NCBI RefSeq assembly: GCF_016808095.1
Contig: NC_068970.1
Coordinates: 17,156,501-17,220,500 of the forward strand
Direction of reading: 5' to 3'
Length of the DNA: 64,000 nt
Source: Vigna angularis
Taxonomy: Eukaryota > Streptophyta > Magnoliopsida > Fabales > Fabaceae
Positions 11,292 to 22,114 of this stretch are shown in pieces (the stretch's first letter is position 1; each line of letters opens with the position of its first letter). The notes beneath the pieces are model-generated. The model worked only from the letters and a program-made list of their open reading frames with translations, had not been told where the DNA came from and searched no databases. Both the position numbers and the translations under genes were made by a program.

Positions 11292-11527
11292 GAACGTGGT
11301 AAGCTTAGATGGTGATCCATCCTGATATTCCGTGAGTGCTCGTTCTCAAGTAGAGAGGAGTATGTCATGCGTGGGAATGGCAGGGGGTCTAGTCCATAAC
11401 TGTAACTTGGACAGAATAGACTAACCTTAGGTGGCTACTGATGAGCATTCCAGTTAGTCCACCTGAGTGCACGGACGCCTTAGCTACACAGGTTTCATAC
11501 AGTCCGGACGGTCGGTCTAGTATCAGG
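11292..11527 (+). other. Conserved non-coding island in the LTR, with a base-paired stem
   Basis: This segment aligns with 23810-24048 and 57984-58223 in two otherwise much more diverged LTRs, including CATCCTGAT.TTCCGTGA, GTAGAG..G, TAGCTACACAG and CAGTCCGGAC. Single-base gaps between copies argue against coding. In each copy a stem forms: a GGT-side arm plus TAGTC pairs with GACTA plus ACC. In this copy the arms lie at 11384-11428 and keep pairing through G-U wobbles where the others have Watson-Crick pairs. It lies within the putative second leader intron. A role in RNA packaging or folding is speculative. Confidence 0.6.
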
Positions 11528-11715
11528 ATTTTGGTTGAGTTAATGTATGATTTGAATGCATGTATTATGAATAAATTGATATGTTTGATATGTATGAACT
11601 GTATGTTTGACTTGAATTAAATTCAATAAGCTTACCCTTGCAATTCCATTGTGTTGTCTTGTCTATGTATATCCGTCTTGTCAAATGCAATGATCATCCG
11701 TGTGGATGTGAGCAG

Positions 11716-11804
11716 AGGGAGATGCTTCTCTGGAGCAAACGCTTGAAGAAGGATTCCTTGCTGAAGAAAATCTGGTAGAAGTTGAAGTGAAGGCCGAACA
11801 GTGA
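11716..11804 (+). other. Short conserved reading frame (29 codons) after a splice acceptor, in the 5' LTR
   Basis: After the conserved TGTGAGCAG acceptor, an open frame from 11718 encodes an acidic peptide ending in ENLVEVEVKAEQ and stops at 11804. The equivalent frames at 24241-24327 (29 codons) and 58388-58459 (24 codons) end ...NLVEVEVKTEQ and stop at the same place. Differences near the C-terminus are almost all at third codon positions, and the length difference is a whole number of codons. In every copy an in-frame TGA lies just upstream of the acceptor, so the frame is only usable after splicing. I could not find an in-frame ATG in candidate upstream exons, so the start is unresolved. 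It matches no family I recognise. Confidence 0.5.
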
Positions 11805-11947
11805 GCGTTCGGTTCTAGTTAGTGTATTTAGAGTAGCGAGCGGCTGTGAGCGAGCGCTCTTTTGATTGTAAATAGTTGGACGTGCGGTCATTATTTTGTA
11901 CACCGTTCGTCCTTGCCATTTTGTAAACGCTCGTTAATTTATTTATG

Positions 11948-11965
11948 AAAGGCCGTTCGGCCTTT
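11948..11965 (+). other. Perfect hairpin in the LTR
   Basis: AAAGGCC-GTTC-GGCCTTT, a perfect 7 bp stem with a four-base loop, followed by T-rich sequence. It sits near the 3' side of the LTR, where R/U5 processing signals would be expected. The related LTRs have decayed versions (near 24492 and 58607), so it may be specific to this element. Confidence 0.55.
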
Positions 11966-12071
11966 TGTTTAATCTGTTTCCTTTACTTTTAAAACTGTTT
12001 TGGGTTATTGATACGTGTAATTATTCTAAGTATATAGTTGATGACTGTATAATTTTGGGATGTTACATTAT

Positions 12072-12083
12072 TGGTATCAGAGC
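12072..12083 (+). promoter_or_regulatory. Primer-binding site (initiator Met tRNA)
   Basis: TGGTATCAGAGC, complementary to the 3' end of plant initiator methionine tRNA, four bases after the end of the 5' LTR. This is the usual minus-strand primer site of plant LTR retrotransposons. Confidence 0.95.
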
Positions 12084-12215
12084 AGTTTTGTTCTCTTAAG
12101 GACGCTGTAGGTTATGAGTGCATTGCGTTTTTGTTGTGTGCTTGCTGTGTGTTTGACGAGTTATTGTTTAACTCTTAGGCTTGACTAACGTTCGTTTTCT
12201 CTGGTCCAGAGAACA

Positions 12216-15200
12216 ATGGCGCCTAGACTTCCTCCTCCCCCGCAGCCTAACGAGCCTGATGCGTCCAACAACGCTAGGTTGTTGGAGACAGTGATCGACA
12301 GGCTTCAACAGCAAAATACCACCCTTATGGAACAGAATGCTACACTGATGCAGCAAAATCAGGCAGCTATGAAGAGTCTGGAAGCCTCTCGATCCAACTC
12401 TGAGGCGACGCAGCGGCAGTTAATGGAGATATTGGCTGCAACCAGGGGCGCTGCAGGAGCGTCCTCTTCTAATGCTGCCCCGCCTACTGCTGAGTGGAGT
12501 TTAGAAAGCTTTCTACAACACCATCCTGCCAAATTCAGTGGAAAATGCCTTCCTGATGAGGCGGACCAGTGGCTGAGAGACATGGAACGTATCTACAATG
12601 CTAAGAGGTGTCCGGATGAAAGCCGCCTGGCTTTTACAGAATATTTGTTGACTGGTGAAGCTAGCCATTGGTGGACGAGTATGAAAGCCATCTTAACGGA
12701 CGCCCAGAATCCCATCACCTGGGCTGTTTTCAGAGGCAAATTCTACGAAGAGTACTTCCCGGACAGCGTTCGTTACGCTAAGGAAGTTGAGTTTCTTCAG
12801 CTGGCGCAAGGGGCGAAGTCTGTGTCGGAGTATACCAATACTTTCAAACATCTTCTGAGGTTCAACACGATGGCCACCAGTGAGGAGTGGCAGTGTAGGA
12901 AATTTGAGAACGGACTGCGGAGTGATTTGAAGGTGTTAATTTCCAGTTTGTGCATCCGGTCGTTTCCAGCCATGGTTGAGAGGGCTAAAGTGTTAGAGAA
13001 AAATATGGCTGATGCGGAACAACAGAAGAAACAACAGGCGTCAAGAGGACCAATTATGTCGAGACCTACTATGAATCGGAACAGGACCCCATACGCTCGT
13101 CCAGCTCAGTCGAGTGGTTCACAAGCTATGGTAGTTGCTGGACAAGCAAATCAACAAGGGCCGGTCAGATGTTTTCAGTGCGGAGGACCTCACTTTAGAT
13201 CATCATGCCCTCAGTTGGTTGGAGGGAAGTATTGCACTCGTTGTAAGAGAAACGGTCACCTGGAGAATGAGTGTAATATGGGCGGAAGTGCAGTGATGAG
13301 ACCGCCGAACGCTGGAAGGACTCAGCAAGGAAGAGGTGGTCGAGCCCAAGCTGTGGGGCGTGTGTATGCGATCACTGGTGCAGAAGCAGCGAGCTCAGGT
13401 ACGCTCGTCACTAGTACCTGCTTAGTTCATGGAATTCATTGTTGTGTGATGTTTGATTCGGGGGCAACACACTCCTTCATCTCGAAGGCGTGCGTTGAGA
13501 AACTGGGATTAACCGAGAGAGAGATGCAGTTCGATTTGGTGGTGTCTACCCCAGCGGCTGGAGAGGTTAGAACGTCTACCATGTGTGTTAGATGTCCTAT
13601 TGAGGTAGAGGGGCGTAGATACAAGGTGAACTTAATATGTTTGCCTCTCAAGGACTTAGAAGTGATTCTGGGAATTGATTGGCTGAATACCAATCGCATT
13701 CTCATAGATTGTGGGGCTAAGGAATTAATTTTTCCTGAGGAATGTGAAGAAGAGTTGGGTGTGACGCTCAGGCAAATTAAGGAAGATATAATGGAAGGCG
13801 CCAATTGCTTCTTGATCATGACGCATGAAGACAGAGAGGTTATGGATGATAGTTTTGAACGTTCGTTCAACAAGCACACTGAAGGACGAACGGTTGTGGA
13901 CGAATTCCCGGACGTTTTTCCGGATGAGGTGCCCGGATTGCCTCCCGTTCGTGAAGTTGAATTTACCATAGATTTGGTAACTACTACGGCTCCTATATCC
14001 GTTCAACCATATAGAATGGCACCCGCTGAATTGGTTGAGCTTAAAAAGCAAATTGAAGAATTGATGGACAAGAGGTTCATCCGTCCAAGCGTGTCACCGT
14101 GGGGAGCGCCTGTGTTATTGGTGAAGAAGAAGGATGGCAGCTCTCGGCTTTGTATTGATTATCGTCAATTGAATAAGCTGACCATCAAGAACAAATACCC
14201 ACTGCCTCGCATTGACGATCTGCTGGACCAATTGCATGGAGCGAGCGTCTTTTCCAAGATAGATTTGAGATCGGGCTACCACCAAATTCGTGTTAAGGAA
14301 GGAGATATTCAGAAGACGGCCTTTAGATCTAGGTATGGACATTATGAGTACGTAGTCATGCCGTTCGGTGTGACGAACGCTCCAGCAATCTTCATGGACT
14401 ATATGAACAGAATCTTCAGGCCGTACTTGGACAAGTTTGTGGTGGTGTTCATTGACGATATTCTCATCTACTCCAAGAGCTGCGAAGAACATGAAGAGCA
14501 CTTAAGGTTGGTACTTGGAGTGTTGAGAGAAAGAGAGCTGTACGCTAAGTTATCCAAATGTGAATTCTGGATGAAGGAAGTGCAGTTCTTAGGTCACGTT
14601 GTGTCCGCTGAAGGGATTTCAGTTGATCCGGCCAAGGTGCGAGCGGTATTGGAATGGGAAAGCCCTCGTTCGGTAACAGAAGTTAGAAGCTTTGTGGGAC
14701 TCGCGGGCTACTATAGGCGTTTCATAGAAGGTTTTGCTAAGATAGTAGCACCACTAACACAACTCACACGCAAGGATCACCCGTTCGCTTGGACCGATCG
14801 GTGTGAAGAGAGTTTCCAGGAGCTTAAGCGGAAGTTGACGAGCGCTCCGGTTTTAGTGATTCCAGACACTGCCAAACCATTCGAAGTCTACTGCGATGCC
14901 TCTCAACAAGGTTTGGGTTGTGTGCTGATGCAAGAGAGACGAGCAGTGGCTTATGCCTCTCGACAACTGAAAATTCACGAGAGGAATTATCCAACGCACG
15001 ACCTAGAGCTGGCAGCGGTCGTTTTTGCTTTGAAAATCTGGAGACATCATCTGTACGGAGCGACCTTTCAGGTTTTCAGTGATCACAAGAGTCTCAAGTA
15101 CTTCTTCGATCAAAAGGAATTAAACATGAGGCAAAGGAGGTGGCTTGAGTTTCTAAAAGATTATGAGTTTAAGTTGCTCTACCATCCAAGGAAGGCTAAC

Positions 15201-16817
15201 GTAGTAGCGGACGCACTAAGCAGGAAGTCGGTTCATGTTTCAGCTATGATGGTGAAAGAACTCAATCTAGTGGAGAGCTTTAGAGACCTAAGGTTGCAGT
15301 TCGAGTTGGAGCCGAACAGTATTAAATGCTGCACCTTGAGGATAACGAGTGATGTGTTCGACCGAATCTGGATGAAACAACGAGAGGATGAAGAGCTAGT
15401 GAAGATTTTAAGCACGCTCGGTGCGGATCAGGCCAAACATTTCAACGCTGGAACGGACGGCATGTTACGTTACATGGGTCGGACGTGCATTCCTAATGAT
15501 GGCGAGCTGAAGAGGATTATCTTGGAGGAAGGACATCATAGTCGTCTTAGCATACACCCTGGGATGACTAAGATGTATCAAGACCTTCGACGTTCGTTCT
15601 GGTGGCCAGGAATGAAGAGTGATGTCGCTCGTTTTGTGGCATCCTGTTTAACTTGTCAACGTGCCAAAGCCGAATACCAAAGACCGGGTGGCTTATTGCA
15701 ACCTTTGGAGATTCCAGAATGGAAGTGGGACAGCATTTCAATGGACTTCGTGACTCATTTGCCTCGCACGGTCAAGAATCACGATTCTATTTGGGTGATA
15801 GTGGATCGTCTAACAAAGAGTGCCCACTTCCTAGCTGTCAACTTGAGGATGTCCATGACCAACTTGGCCAAGCTCTACATCAAAGAGATCGTTCGTCTGC
15901 ATGGAGTGCCGTCCAGCATCATCTCTGACCGAGACACAAGATTCACCTCTCGGTTTTGGCAGTCGTTGCAAAGCGAACTGGGCAGCAAACTCCAAATGAG
16001 TTCAGCGTACCATCCTCAGACGGACGGTCAATCCGAGAGAACGATTCAGACGCTCGAGGATTTATTGCGGACGTGCGTACTTGATCACATGGGTGTTTGG
16101 GACGAAATACTGCCGTTAGTAGAGTTCACCTACAACAACAGCTTCCAGTCCAGCATTGGAATGACTCCTTTTGAAGCACTTTACGGACGCAGATGTCGCA
16201 CGCCACTTTGCTGGTTTCAAGAAGGAGAAAACATATTGACGGGACCGGAGCTTGTGCAACAAACGACTGACAAGGTGAAATTAATTCAAGAGAGACTTAA
16301 GGCATCCAGAAGCAGGCAAAAGTCATACGCAGATAAGAGGAGACGACCCTTGGAGTTCAAAGCTGGCGATCACGTTTTCCTAAGGATGAATCCAACGACT
16401 GGAGTAGGAAGAGCGTTGAGATCAAAGAAGTTGTCTCCCAAGTTCGTGGGGCCTTATCAGATTTTGAGAAGGATTGGACCTGTTGCTTACGAACTAGCCT
16501 TGCCTCCACAATTATCCAACCTTCATCCGGTGTTTCACGTCTCCCAGCTCAGAAAGTACGTGTCTGACCCCTCGCACATATTAGAGCTGGAGGACGTTCG
16601 TCTTCGACAAGACCGAACGCTGGAGATGAAGCCGGTTCGCGTTGAAGACGTTCGCACTAAGTTATACAAAGGGAAGGACGTTCGACTGGTAAAAGTGATA
16701 TGGGACGACAAGACTGGAGACTCTACGTGGGAAGTTGAGGATGCCATGAAGGACTTACACCCTCATCTATTCCCTGGTAAGTCTTCAATTTTCGAGGACG
16801 AAAATTTTTGTAGATAG
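12216..16817 (+). CDS. gag-pol: Gag-Pol polyprotein of Ty3/gypsy chromovirus, unit 1
   Basis: Single frame of 1533 residues starting at the first good ATG after the primer site. A Gln-rich coiled-coil-like segment (20-60) leads into a retrotransposon Gag domain (about 100-245). Two CX2CX4HX4C zinc knuckles start at Cys319 and Cys340. The aspartic protease has DSG at 414-416. Reverse transcriptase has FIDD with Asp747-Asp748, and RNase H follows (CDAS, Asp894). Integrase has an HHCC zinc site (about His1107 to Cys1147) and D1177-D1238-E1274, the last pair spaced as D-35-E. The C-terminus (about 1440-1525; [15 protein letters not shown]) looks like a Tekay-type chromodomain, thought to steer integration to heterochromatin. 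No stop or frameshift and no missing catalytic residue were seen, so activity is plausible. Gag and Pol share one frame, so no frameshift signal is needed. Confidence 0.95.
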   Translation: MAPRLPPPPQPNEPDASNNARLLETVIDRLQQQNTTLMEQNATLMQQNQAAMKSLEASRSNSEATQRQLMEILAATRGAAGASSSNAAPPTAEWSLESFLQHHPAKFSGKCLPDEADQWLRDMERIYNAKRCPDESRLAFTEYLLTGEASHWWTSMKAILTDAQNPITWAVFRGKFYEEYFPDSVRYAKEVEFLQLAQGAKSVSEYTNTFKHLLRFNTMATSEEWQCRKFENGLRSDLKVLISSLCIRSFPAMVERAKVLEKNMADAEQQKKQQASRGPIMSRPTMNRNRTPYARPAQSSGSQAMVVAGQANQQGPVRCFQCGGPHFRSSCPQLVGGKYCTRCKRNGHLENECNMGGSAVMRPPNAGRTQQGRGGRAQAVGRVYAITGAEAASSGTLVTSTCLVHGIHCCVMFDSGATHSFISKACVEKLGLTEREMQFDLVVSTPAAGEVRTSTMCVRCPIEVEGRRYKVNLICLPLKDLEVILGIDWLNTNRILIDCGAKELIFPEECEEELGVTLRQIKEDIMEGANCFLIMTHEDREVMDDSFERSFNKHTEGRTVVDEFPDVFPDEVPGLPPVREVEFTIDLVTTTAPISVQPYRMAPAELVELKKQIEELMDKRFIRPSVSPWGAPVLLVKKKDGSSRLCIDYRQLNKLTIKNKYPLPRIDDLLDQLHGASVFSKIDLRSGYHQIRVKEGDIQKTAFRSRYGHYEYVVMPFGVTNAPAIFMDYMNRIFRPYLDKFVVVFIDDILIYSKSCEEHEEHLRLVLGVLRERELYAKLSKCEFWMKEVQFLGHVVSAEGISVDPAKVRAVLEWESPRSVTEVRSFVGLAGYYRRFIEGFAKIVAPLTQLTRKDHPFAWTDRCEESFQELKRKLTSAPVLVIPDTAKPFEVYCDASQQGLGCVLMQERRAVAYASRQLKIHERNYPTHDLELAAVVFALKIWRHHLYGATFQVFSDHKSLKYFFDQKELNMRQRRWLEFLKDYEFKLLYHPRKANVVADALSRKSVHVSAMMVKELNLVESFRDLRLQFELEPNSIKCCTLRITSDVFDRIWMKQREDEELVKILSTLGADQAKHFNAGTDGMLRYMGRTCIPNDGELKRIILEEGHHSRLSIHPGMTKMYQDLRRSFWWPGMKSDVARFVASCLTCQRAKAEYQRPGGLLQPLEIPEWKWDSISMDFVTHLPRTVKNHDSIWVIVDRLTKSAHFLAVNLRMSMTNLAKLYIKEIVRLHGVPSSIISDRDTRFTSRFWQSLQSELGSKLQMSSAYHPQTDGQSERTIQTLEDLLRTCVLDHMGVWDEILPLVEFTYNNSFQSSIGMTPFEALYGRRCRTPLCWFQEGENILTGPELVQQTTDKVKLIQERLKASRSRQKSYADKRRRPLEFKAGDHVFLRMNPTTGVGRALRSKKLSPKFVGPYQILRRIGPVAYELALPPQLSNLHPVFHVSQLRKYVSDPSHILELEDVRLRQDRTLEMKPVRVEDVRTKLYKGKDVRLVKVIWDDKTGDSTWEVEDAMKDLHPHLFPGKSSIFEDENFCR

Positions 16818-16823
16818 GGGGAT
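16814..16823 (+). promoter_or_regulatory. Polypurine tract
   Basis: ATAGGGGGAT abuts the start of the 3' LTR at 16824 and overlaps the gag-pol stop codon (TAG 16815-16817). This is the expected position of the plus-strand primer. Confidence 0.88.
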
Positions 16824-19364
16824 TGTCACGCCCCATTAATTACTCTGCTGAGTCACCACTGTGCTTCCATTAATGCACCTTGACACGCACACCCTTCCAT
16901 TTAAAACGCACTCACACTCACACTGCATGCATGCTGACAAGTGTCACTTTGGAGCGTTCTAAAACATTAGTGGGATCCAAGTGGCAGCCGGTGAGTGGAC
17001 GTTCGTCCTGCCTGGGAAGAGAAACTTGAATTTCTGGAAAACTCTTCCCCTTCTCTGCACACTTCATCTCCTTCCTCAAACTCTCTGACCTCTCAAATTC
17101 TCTACCTTCTCTCTAGAACCTCCATTCTTCTCTCTACCATAACTCACGTTCTCCTTCTCCGATCCAATTTCAGAAATCGTAGAGGAGATCCAGACGTCCT
17201 GAGCTTTCCATCAAACCGAACCATTTCCAGTTCTGGTAAGTTCACTTGGACGTTCGTTTCTGGAATCTCTGCAAACTTTGATCCAACTGCATGCATGAGC
17301 GTGAACTCAGTTCTTTCGTCTTCTTTTTGTAACTTTTTAGTGGAAGAGTTAAGAGGAACGTTGAGAATAGAAAGTCACCTTGGACAAGTAGAAACCACTC
17401 ATCTTAGAACGCGCACTACAATCCGGGTAAGGGAAGCTTATTGTGATTTAATTTATACTGTATGTTGTATGCATGTTCGGTATGGATTGTATGCATGAAT
17501 TTTATGCTGATGTATTAGTTATGAACGATCGCTGTTACACTGAATGAATGTGGTATGCATTGATGGATTCGTATGCTGATGGTTGCTTGGTAGGAATGAT
17601 TAATGAGAATCTTATAAAGTAGATAATTTGATATTTTGATACGATGTATAAAGTATGAACTGAAATAGGATAATATGAATTCTGTAATGTATGAGATTTA
17701 TGGTGGAAATAGATTGTAAGATATGAATCATATGAAAATCTGGGCAAAATAATAGTTTTTACTTTGATAATGCGCGCTCGTCATCGAACGGTCTTCTACC
17801 GTTCTGTTTTCCCTGAAAATGATTTAGAGTAGGATTTCTTTCATTTGGAAAGGATTCGACTTAAGAACGAGCGTCCCCTTTTGAAATGCTATTCGAGCGT
17901 TCGTCTTAAGTAGCGCTCGGTCTTACACTGAGCGTTCGTCCTTAATAGCGCTCGGTCTTGAAACGAGCGTTCGTTCTTAATAGCGCTCGGTATTGAAATG
18001 AGCGTTCGACCTAAGTGGCGCTCGGTCTCAGACCGAACGCTCGTACATTTTCCGTAAATTATAATGAGCGAGGATAGCGTTCGTCCTGAATTCACATAAG
18101 CGTTCGTCCTAAATTTAAATAGCGTTCGTCCAATTTATTTAGTGACGTTCGTCCAAGTCTTCGGTGACGTTCGTCCAAAAATTTATTAAACGCCTACTTT
18201 CGAGTTCGGTCATTGACTGGCGGTCGTCCCCTGAATTAAATTGTGTTCGTTTATTTTATTCAACCAAGTTATGAGGTATCTATCCATTGGATTCTTTCTA
18301 GAGTCATTTGAACTTAAATTATTCTAAGTATTTTCCCGGTCGTACTAGAGTTAGTTCATTTAACTAATTCAAAGAAGTCTTTCTCGGTCTTGCCCTCGAC
18401 GTTCGTCCTCGTTATGAAGAGGAGTGAACGTTCGTCTTTTTAAGAGAGTGGAACATAGAATGAAAATGTATTTAAGAGGATGAATTAAGATGTGCGAACA
18501 CCACGAGAACTAAAATTGTGATTGAGGATTTTGAACGAGCGTTCCATGGTGGAACGACTCTTGTTTGGATATTGAGAATTGTAAGTATGAACGTGGTAAG
18601 CTTAGATGGTGATCCATCCTGATATTCCGTGAGTGCTCGTTCTCAAGTAGAGAGGAGTATGTCATGCGTGGGAATGGCAGGGGGTCTAGTCCATAACTGT
18701 AACTTGGACAGAACAGACTAACCTTAGGTGGCTACTGATGAGCATTCCAGTTAGTCCACCTGAGTGCACGGACGCCTTAGCTACACAGGTTTCATACAGT
18801 CCGGACGGTCGGTCTAGTATCAGGATTTTAGTTGAGTTAATGTATGATTTGAATGCATGTATTATGAATAAATTGATATGTTTGATATGTATGAACTGTA
18901 TGTTTGACTTGAATTAAATTCAATAAGCTTACCCTTGCAATTCCATTGTGTTGTCTTGTCTATGTATATCCGTCTTGTCAAATGCAATGATCATCCGTGT
19001 GGATGTGAGCAGAGGGAGATGCTTCTCTGGAGCAAACGCTTGAAGAAGGATTCCTTGCTGAAGAAAATCTGGTAGAAGTTGAAGTGAAGGCCGAACAGTG
19101 AGCGTTCGGTTCTAGTTAGTGTATTTAGAGTAGCGAGCGGCTGTGAGCGAGCGCTCTTTTGATTGTAAATAGTTGGACGTGCGGTCATTATTTTGTACAC
19201 CGTTCGTCCTTGCCATTTTGTAAACGCTCGTTAATTTATTTATGAAAGGCCGTTCGGCCTTTTGTTTAATCTGTTTCCTTTACTTTTAAAACTGTTTTGG
19301 GTTATTGATACGTGTAATTATTCTAAGTATATAGTTGATGACTGTATAATTTTGGGATGTTACA
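16824..19364 (+). repeat. 3' LTR of the chromovirus, unit 1
   Basis: 2,541 bp, direct repeat of 9498-12067. It has an extra ACTCAC step near 16918 and four rather than five 35 bp units (17895-18034). The conserved island is at about 18589-18824, and the short conserved reading frame is unchanged (about 19015-19101). Most differences from the 5' LTR are transitions, several at CG sites, as expected from deamination of methylated DNA. Confidence 0.94.
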
Positions 19365-19369
19365 TTATA
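19365..19369. repeat. Target-site duplication, right (TTATA)
   Basis: TTATA follows the last CA of the 3' LTR and matches 9493-9497. Confidence 0.92.
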
Positions 19370-21179
19370 TAATAAGAATATTATAAAAATAATAAAATGT
19401 AACTTTTTTGTGTTTTCTTTTTAATTTTAATATAACTTTAATAATCGCATTTGTATTTTAATCATTATTATAATGATTTTTTAATTATATACACTTTTAT
19501 ATTATTATCAGAATGACATACATATATACTTTATATGTTTGTAGGAATATATAAAGAAAATATTTGTTTAAAGATTTACAAAATTCATTCAAACATTTAT
19601 TTTAATAATAAATTTTAGTAGGTTTAATTATTACTTTTGTCTTTAGTTTCTCTACAGTTGATCTTATTTTTTTAAAAAGTTTCATGTGTGATGAGATGTA
19701 AAAAAAAACCTGTTACTTTTTATTTCTCTCCTCGATTCTTAAGTTTGTAGTAGAATGTGTATTCATACTAATGTTGAAAATTCATGTAAAATTTAAAGTG
19801 TTATAAGACTGAATCAAGAAAAACTTGTTACTATTTATATTCAAACTTATTATTTTATTTTTCATACCACTCAAGAATAATTTTTTTATGTCAAAATCTA
19901 TTAAGTTTTAAAAATTATTTTGAGAAAATAAAGACAAAATAACATAAACAAATGAAAGATATTGTTTTTCATTTTCTTTTTCATTTTGTATTTTTAAATG
20001 TTTTACACCTTACATCACCTCCCTCTCTTGTCCCAAAATATCAACTTATAAAAAATCCTTTTGTTATTAGTGTGAATACAAACTTGGACCAAATATGGCT
20101 TTAGATGGGTTGTTGGGTCAGTCATTAATCGTACTTGTTGACGTTGATGAGGATATGTTTTAGGATGTTGGCTCGGGCTAGCTTATATGTGAAATGGTGA
20201 AAATTCTCGATGATAAAAGGGCTTGAGTAGTTGACCTTGTCTTGGAAGTCTCGAGGCTGGGGTAACATCCTTCTTGGTATGCTTGCTTCACAAGGTGTTT
20301 GGTAAATTTATGAGATTCTACTAACGCCCCGTCTCGATGTAGGCTACGATGTTTCCGTGTATCACAATTTCATTTTGAGTGGCAAGATTGACCATGAGTT
20401 TCCTAGTTTTGTGCTGGCTTGGCCAGCTCCGATCTCTCTTAGATTTATGCTAAGAGAACTAAAAATGACCCTTCCAGGCCCTCCTATTGATGAGCTATGC
20501 TCTGCCTAAGAGTTTTGTGGGCCCTCCTATTGATGAATTCTCTAGTGTACCAAAGTCTTACTCATATCACAACACTTTTGCGAGGGAGATCCTTTGCTTG
20601 TTGACGATTGCCACGTCTGCACTACTGGCTCGAGGGTCCTTTGTTGAGGACAGAACGTGGAAGAGGCTTCTCGTCGGTTAGCTTCTCATTCAGTGCTTAG
20701 TGATCCATCTGGTGTTGGGTGAGTAGGGTTGTGAGCTCCTCGTCTCAATGTTTGCGTTGTTGCTCATTTTGTTAGAGCAGCATTTGGATTTGACTTTGAA
20801 GTGTTGGATTCCATCTCGTGTGATAATTGAGCTTGACTATGAATGGTGACCATGAAAAGGTCTGGAAAAGTTTTATCGAACCCTATGATGGACGTCAAAT
20901 GTTTTTACTAGTATTCTAAGTGGAATTGAGAAATCCTGATGTATGCTCCTAAGAGCTTGAACACAGGGTGAAGATTCAACTATAAAAGACTTTCTCACAC
21001 TTAAGTTAGTAAGAAATTTGAGTTTTTTTAGTAAGAGATAATGAGTATATGAAAGAGAGTGTATTTCCTGTGAAATACCATGTGTATTTATAAGATTTCT
21101 AGACCCTATGGTTCATGTGGTAAAAATAGATAGTATAGAAGGAATATCAAATAGTATTAACAAATATAATAACTTATTA
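19370..21179. other. Spacer with degraded repeat-like DNA, no gene
   Basis: AT-rich at first, with a short segment (19616-19700) resembling the MULE-like ends at 525-1499. From about 20080 to 20900 the sequence becomes more complex and could be a transposon relic, but no frame longer than about 60 codons persists. A 17 bp motif, GGCCCTCCTATTGATGA, occurs twice about 40 bp apart (near 20478 and 20519). I cannot name this segment. Confidence 0.45.
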
Positions 21180-21658
21180 TAGAGTTGTCAAAAAGGGTCA
21201 TCCGGCCCACTACTGGTTGGTCACTTAGTGAGCCAACTCAACCCAACTCATTTATTAGCGAGGCAGAAAAATTTGAACCCGGTCCGACCCACCACGAGTT
21301 GGCTCACTTGCTCACTTAATTATAATTTTTTTTAAATAAAAAAATTACAAAGTTTCTATAATTTAAATCTAAACAAATTTCACTCTCAACGTGAGTGTTT
21401 AATTAATTTTGAAAATAAGGAACTTAAATAATTTTTTCAAGCAAAAAAATAATAAATATTTTTTTATAAAATTCAAATTAAATTTTAATAAAATAAAATT
21501 AGGTAGGTGGGTTGGTGGGCCCCGCATGAACCGGGTTTAAATGAGTCGAATTGAAATCTGACCCACATAAAAAATTACAATTTTTTTAAATTCAACCTGG
21601 CCCGAATCCGTGATGGGCCAGATTGGTCCGCAGATTATGACACATTTTGACACCTCTA
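21180..21658 (+). mobile_element. hAT-like MITE, unit 1
   Basis: Ends TAGAGTTGTCAAAA and TTTTGACACCTCTA form inverted repeats around a 479 bp body with no coding potential. The body has paired motifs such as AACTCATTTATTAGCG and GGGTTGGTGGGCC. It matches the older remnant at 2100-3010 in inverted orientation. The TAG...GTGTCAAAA end suggests the hAT superfamily. I could not see the expected 8 bp target-site duplication. Confidence 0.65.
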
Positions 21659-22114
21659 CGGATAATTAGCAAAAAAAAGTAATAATAATAGTAATAATTT
21701 GATACCTTACTTGATATACAAAATATTTTGTAAGAATATGTCATCAAAGAATATCATGACATAATCAAACTACCTATATTCAGTCACTTATATGAATTTT
21801 TGTACCAACAAATATATTTCAAAATATCCTCTAAATAGTAAAACTGAATAAACCTTTTTCGAATGATATATATATATATAATATAAAATAAAAGATGCAG
21901 AATTTTTATGTGTATATGATATTTTAAGCATCATATATGTTATTTTCATTTTAAAAATAAAACAGTTTTTTAAATCTTTTTAATACAAATTTCTATTTAT
22001 TTCTTAAAGAAGTAATTATTTTGAAAAATCTTTATTTTAAAAACACTTATTATAAGTTTTAAGTTTCAAAACGAAACTAATATTTAGAAATTGTATAGCA
22101 CTAACATGACACCG
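21659..22114. other. AT-rich spacer, no gene
   Basis: AT-rich with a short TA microsatellite near 21868. No supported feature besides this; the last five bases (CACCG) are the probable left target-site duplication of the following solo LTR. Confidence 0.55.

Larger units (their letters stand above)
9498..12067 (+). repeat. 5' LTR of the chromovirus, unit 1
   Basis: 2,570 bp. A TTTAAAA box at about 9573-9579 is followed by a pyrimidine-rich leader (9710-9800), so U3 may be only about 110 bp long. Donor-like sites CTG/GTAAGT (9902-9909) and CGG/GTAAGG (about 10095) and a TGTGAGCAG acceptor ending at 11715 recur in related LTRs, suggesting spliced leader introns. The LTR also holds a 35 bp repeat array, a conserved island and a short conserved reading frame, listed separately. 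CGTTCG-type motifs are scattered throughout. Confidence 0.93.
9498..19364 (+). mobile_element. Complete Ty3/gypsy chromovirus LTR retrotransposon, unit 1 (9,867 bp)
   Basis: Two direct LTRs (2,570 and 2,541 bp) begin TGTCACG and end GTTACA. They are flanked by perfect TTATA duplications and enclose an iMet-type primer site, one uninterrupted gag-pol frame and a polypurine tract. Integrase follows RT/RNase H, so it is Ty3/gypsy, and the chromodomain-like C-terminus suggests the Tekay (Del) clade. The LTRs differ by about 11 substitutions and two indels (a 6 bp ACTCAC step and one 35 bp unit), so insertion was recent. All parts needed for an autonomous element appear present. Confidence 0.95.

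Noticed and set aside
20487..20681. Possible gag or transposase relic
   Set aside because: Only about 64 codons, no motif that I can identify and no neighbouring frame continuing it.
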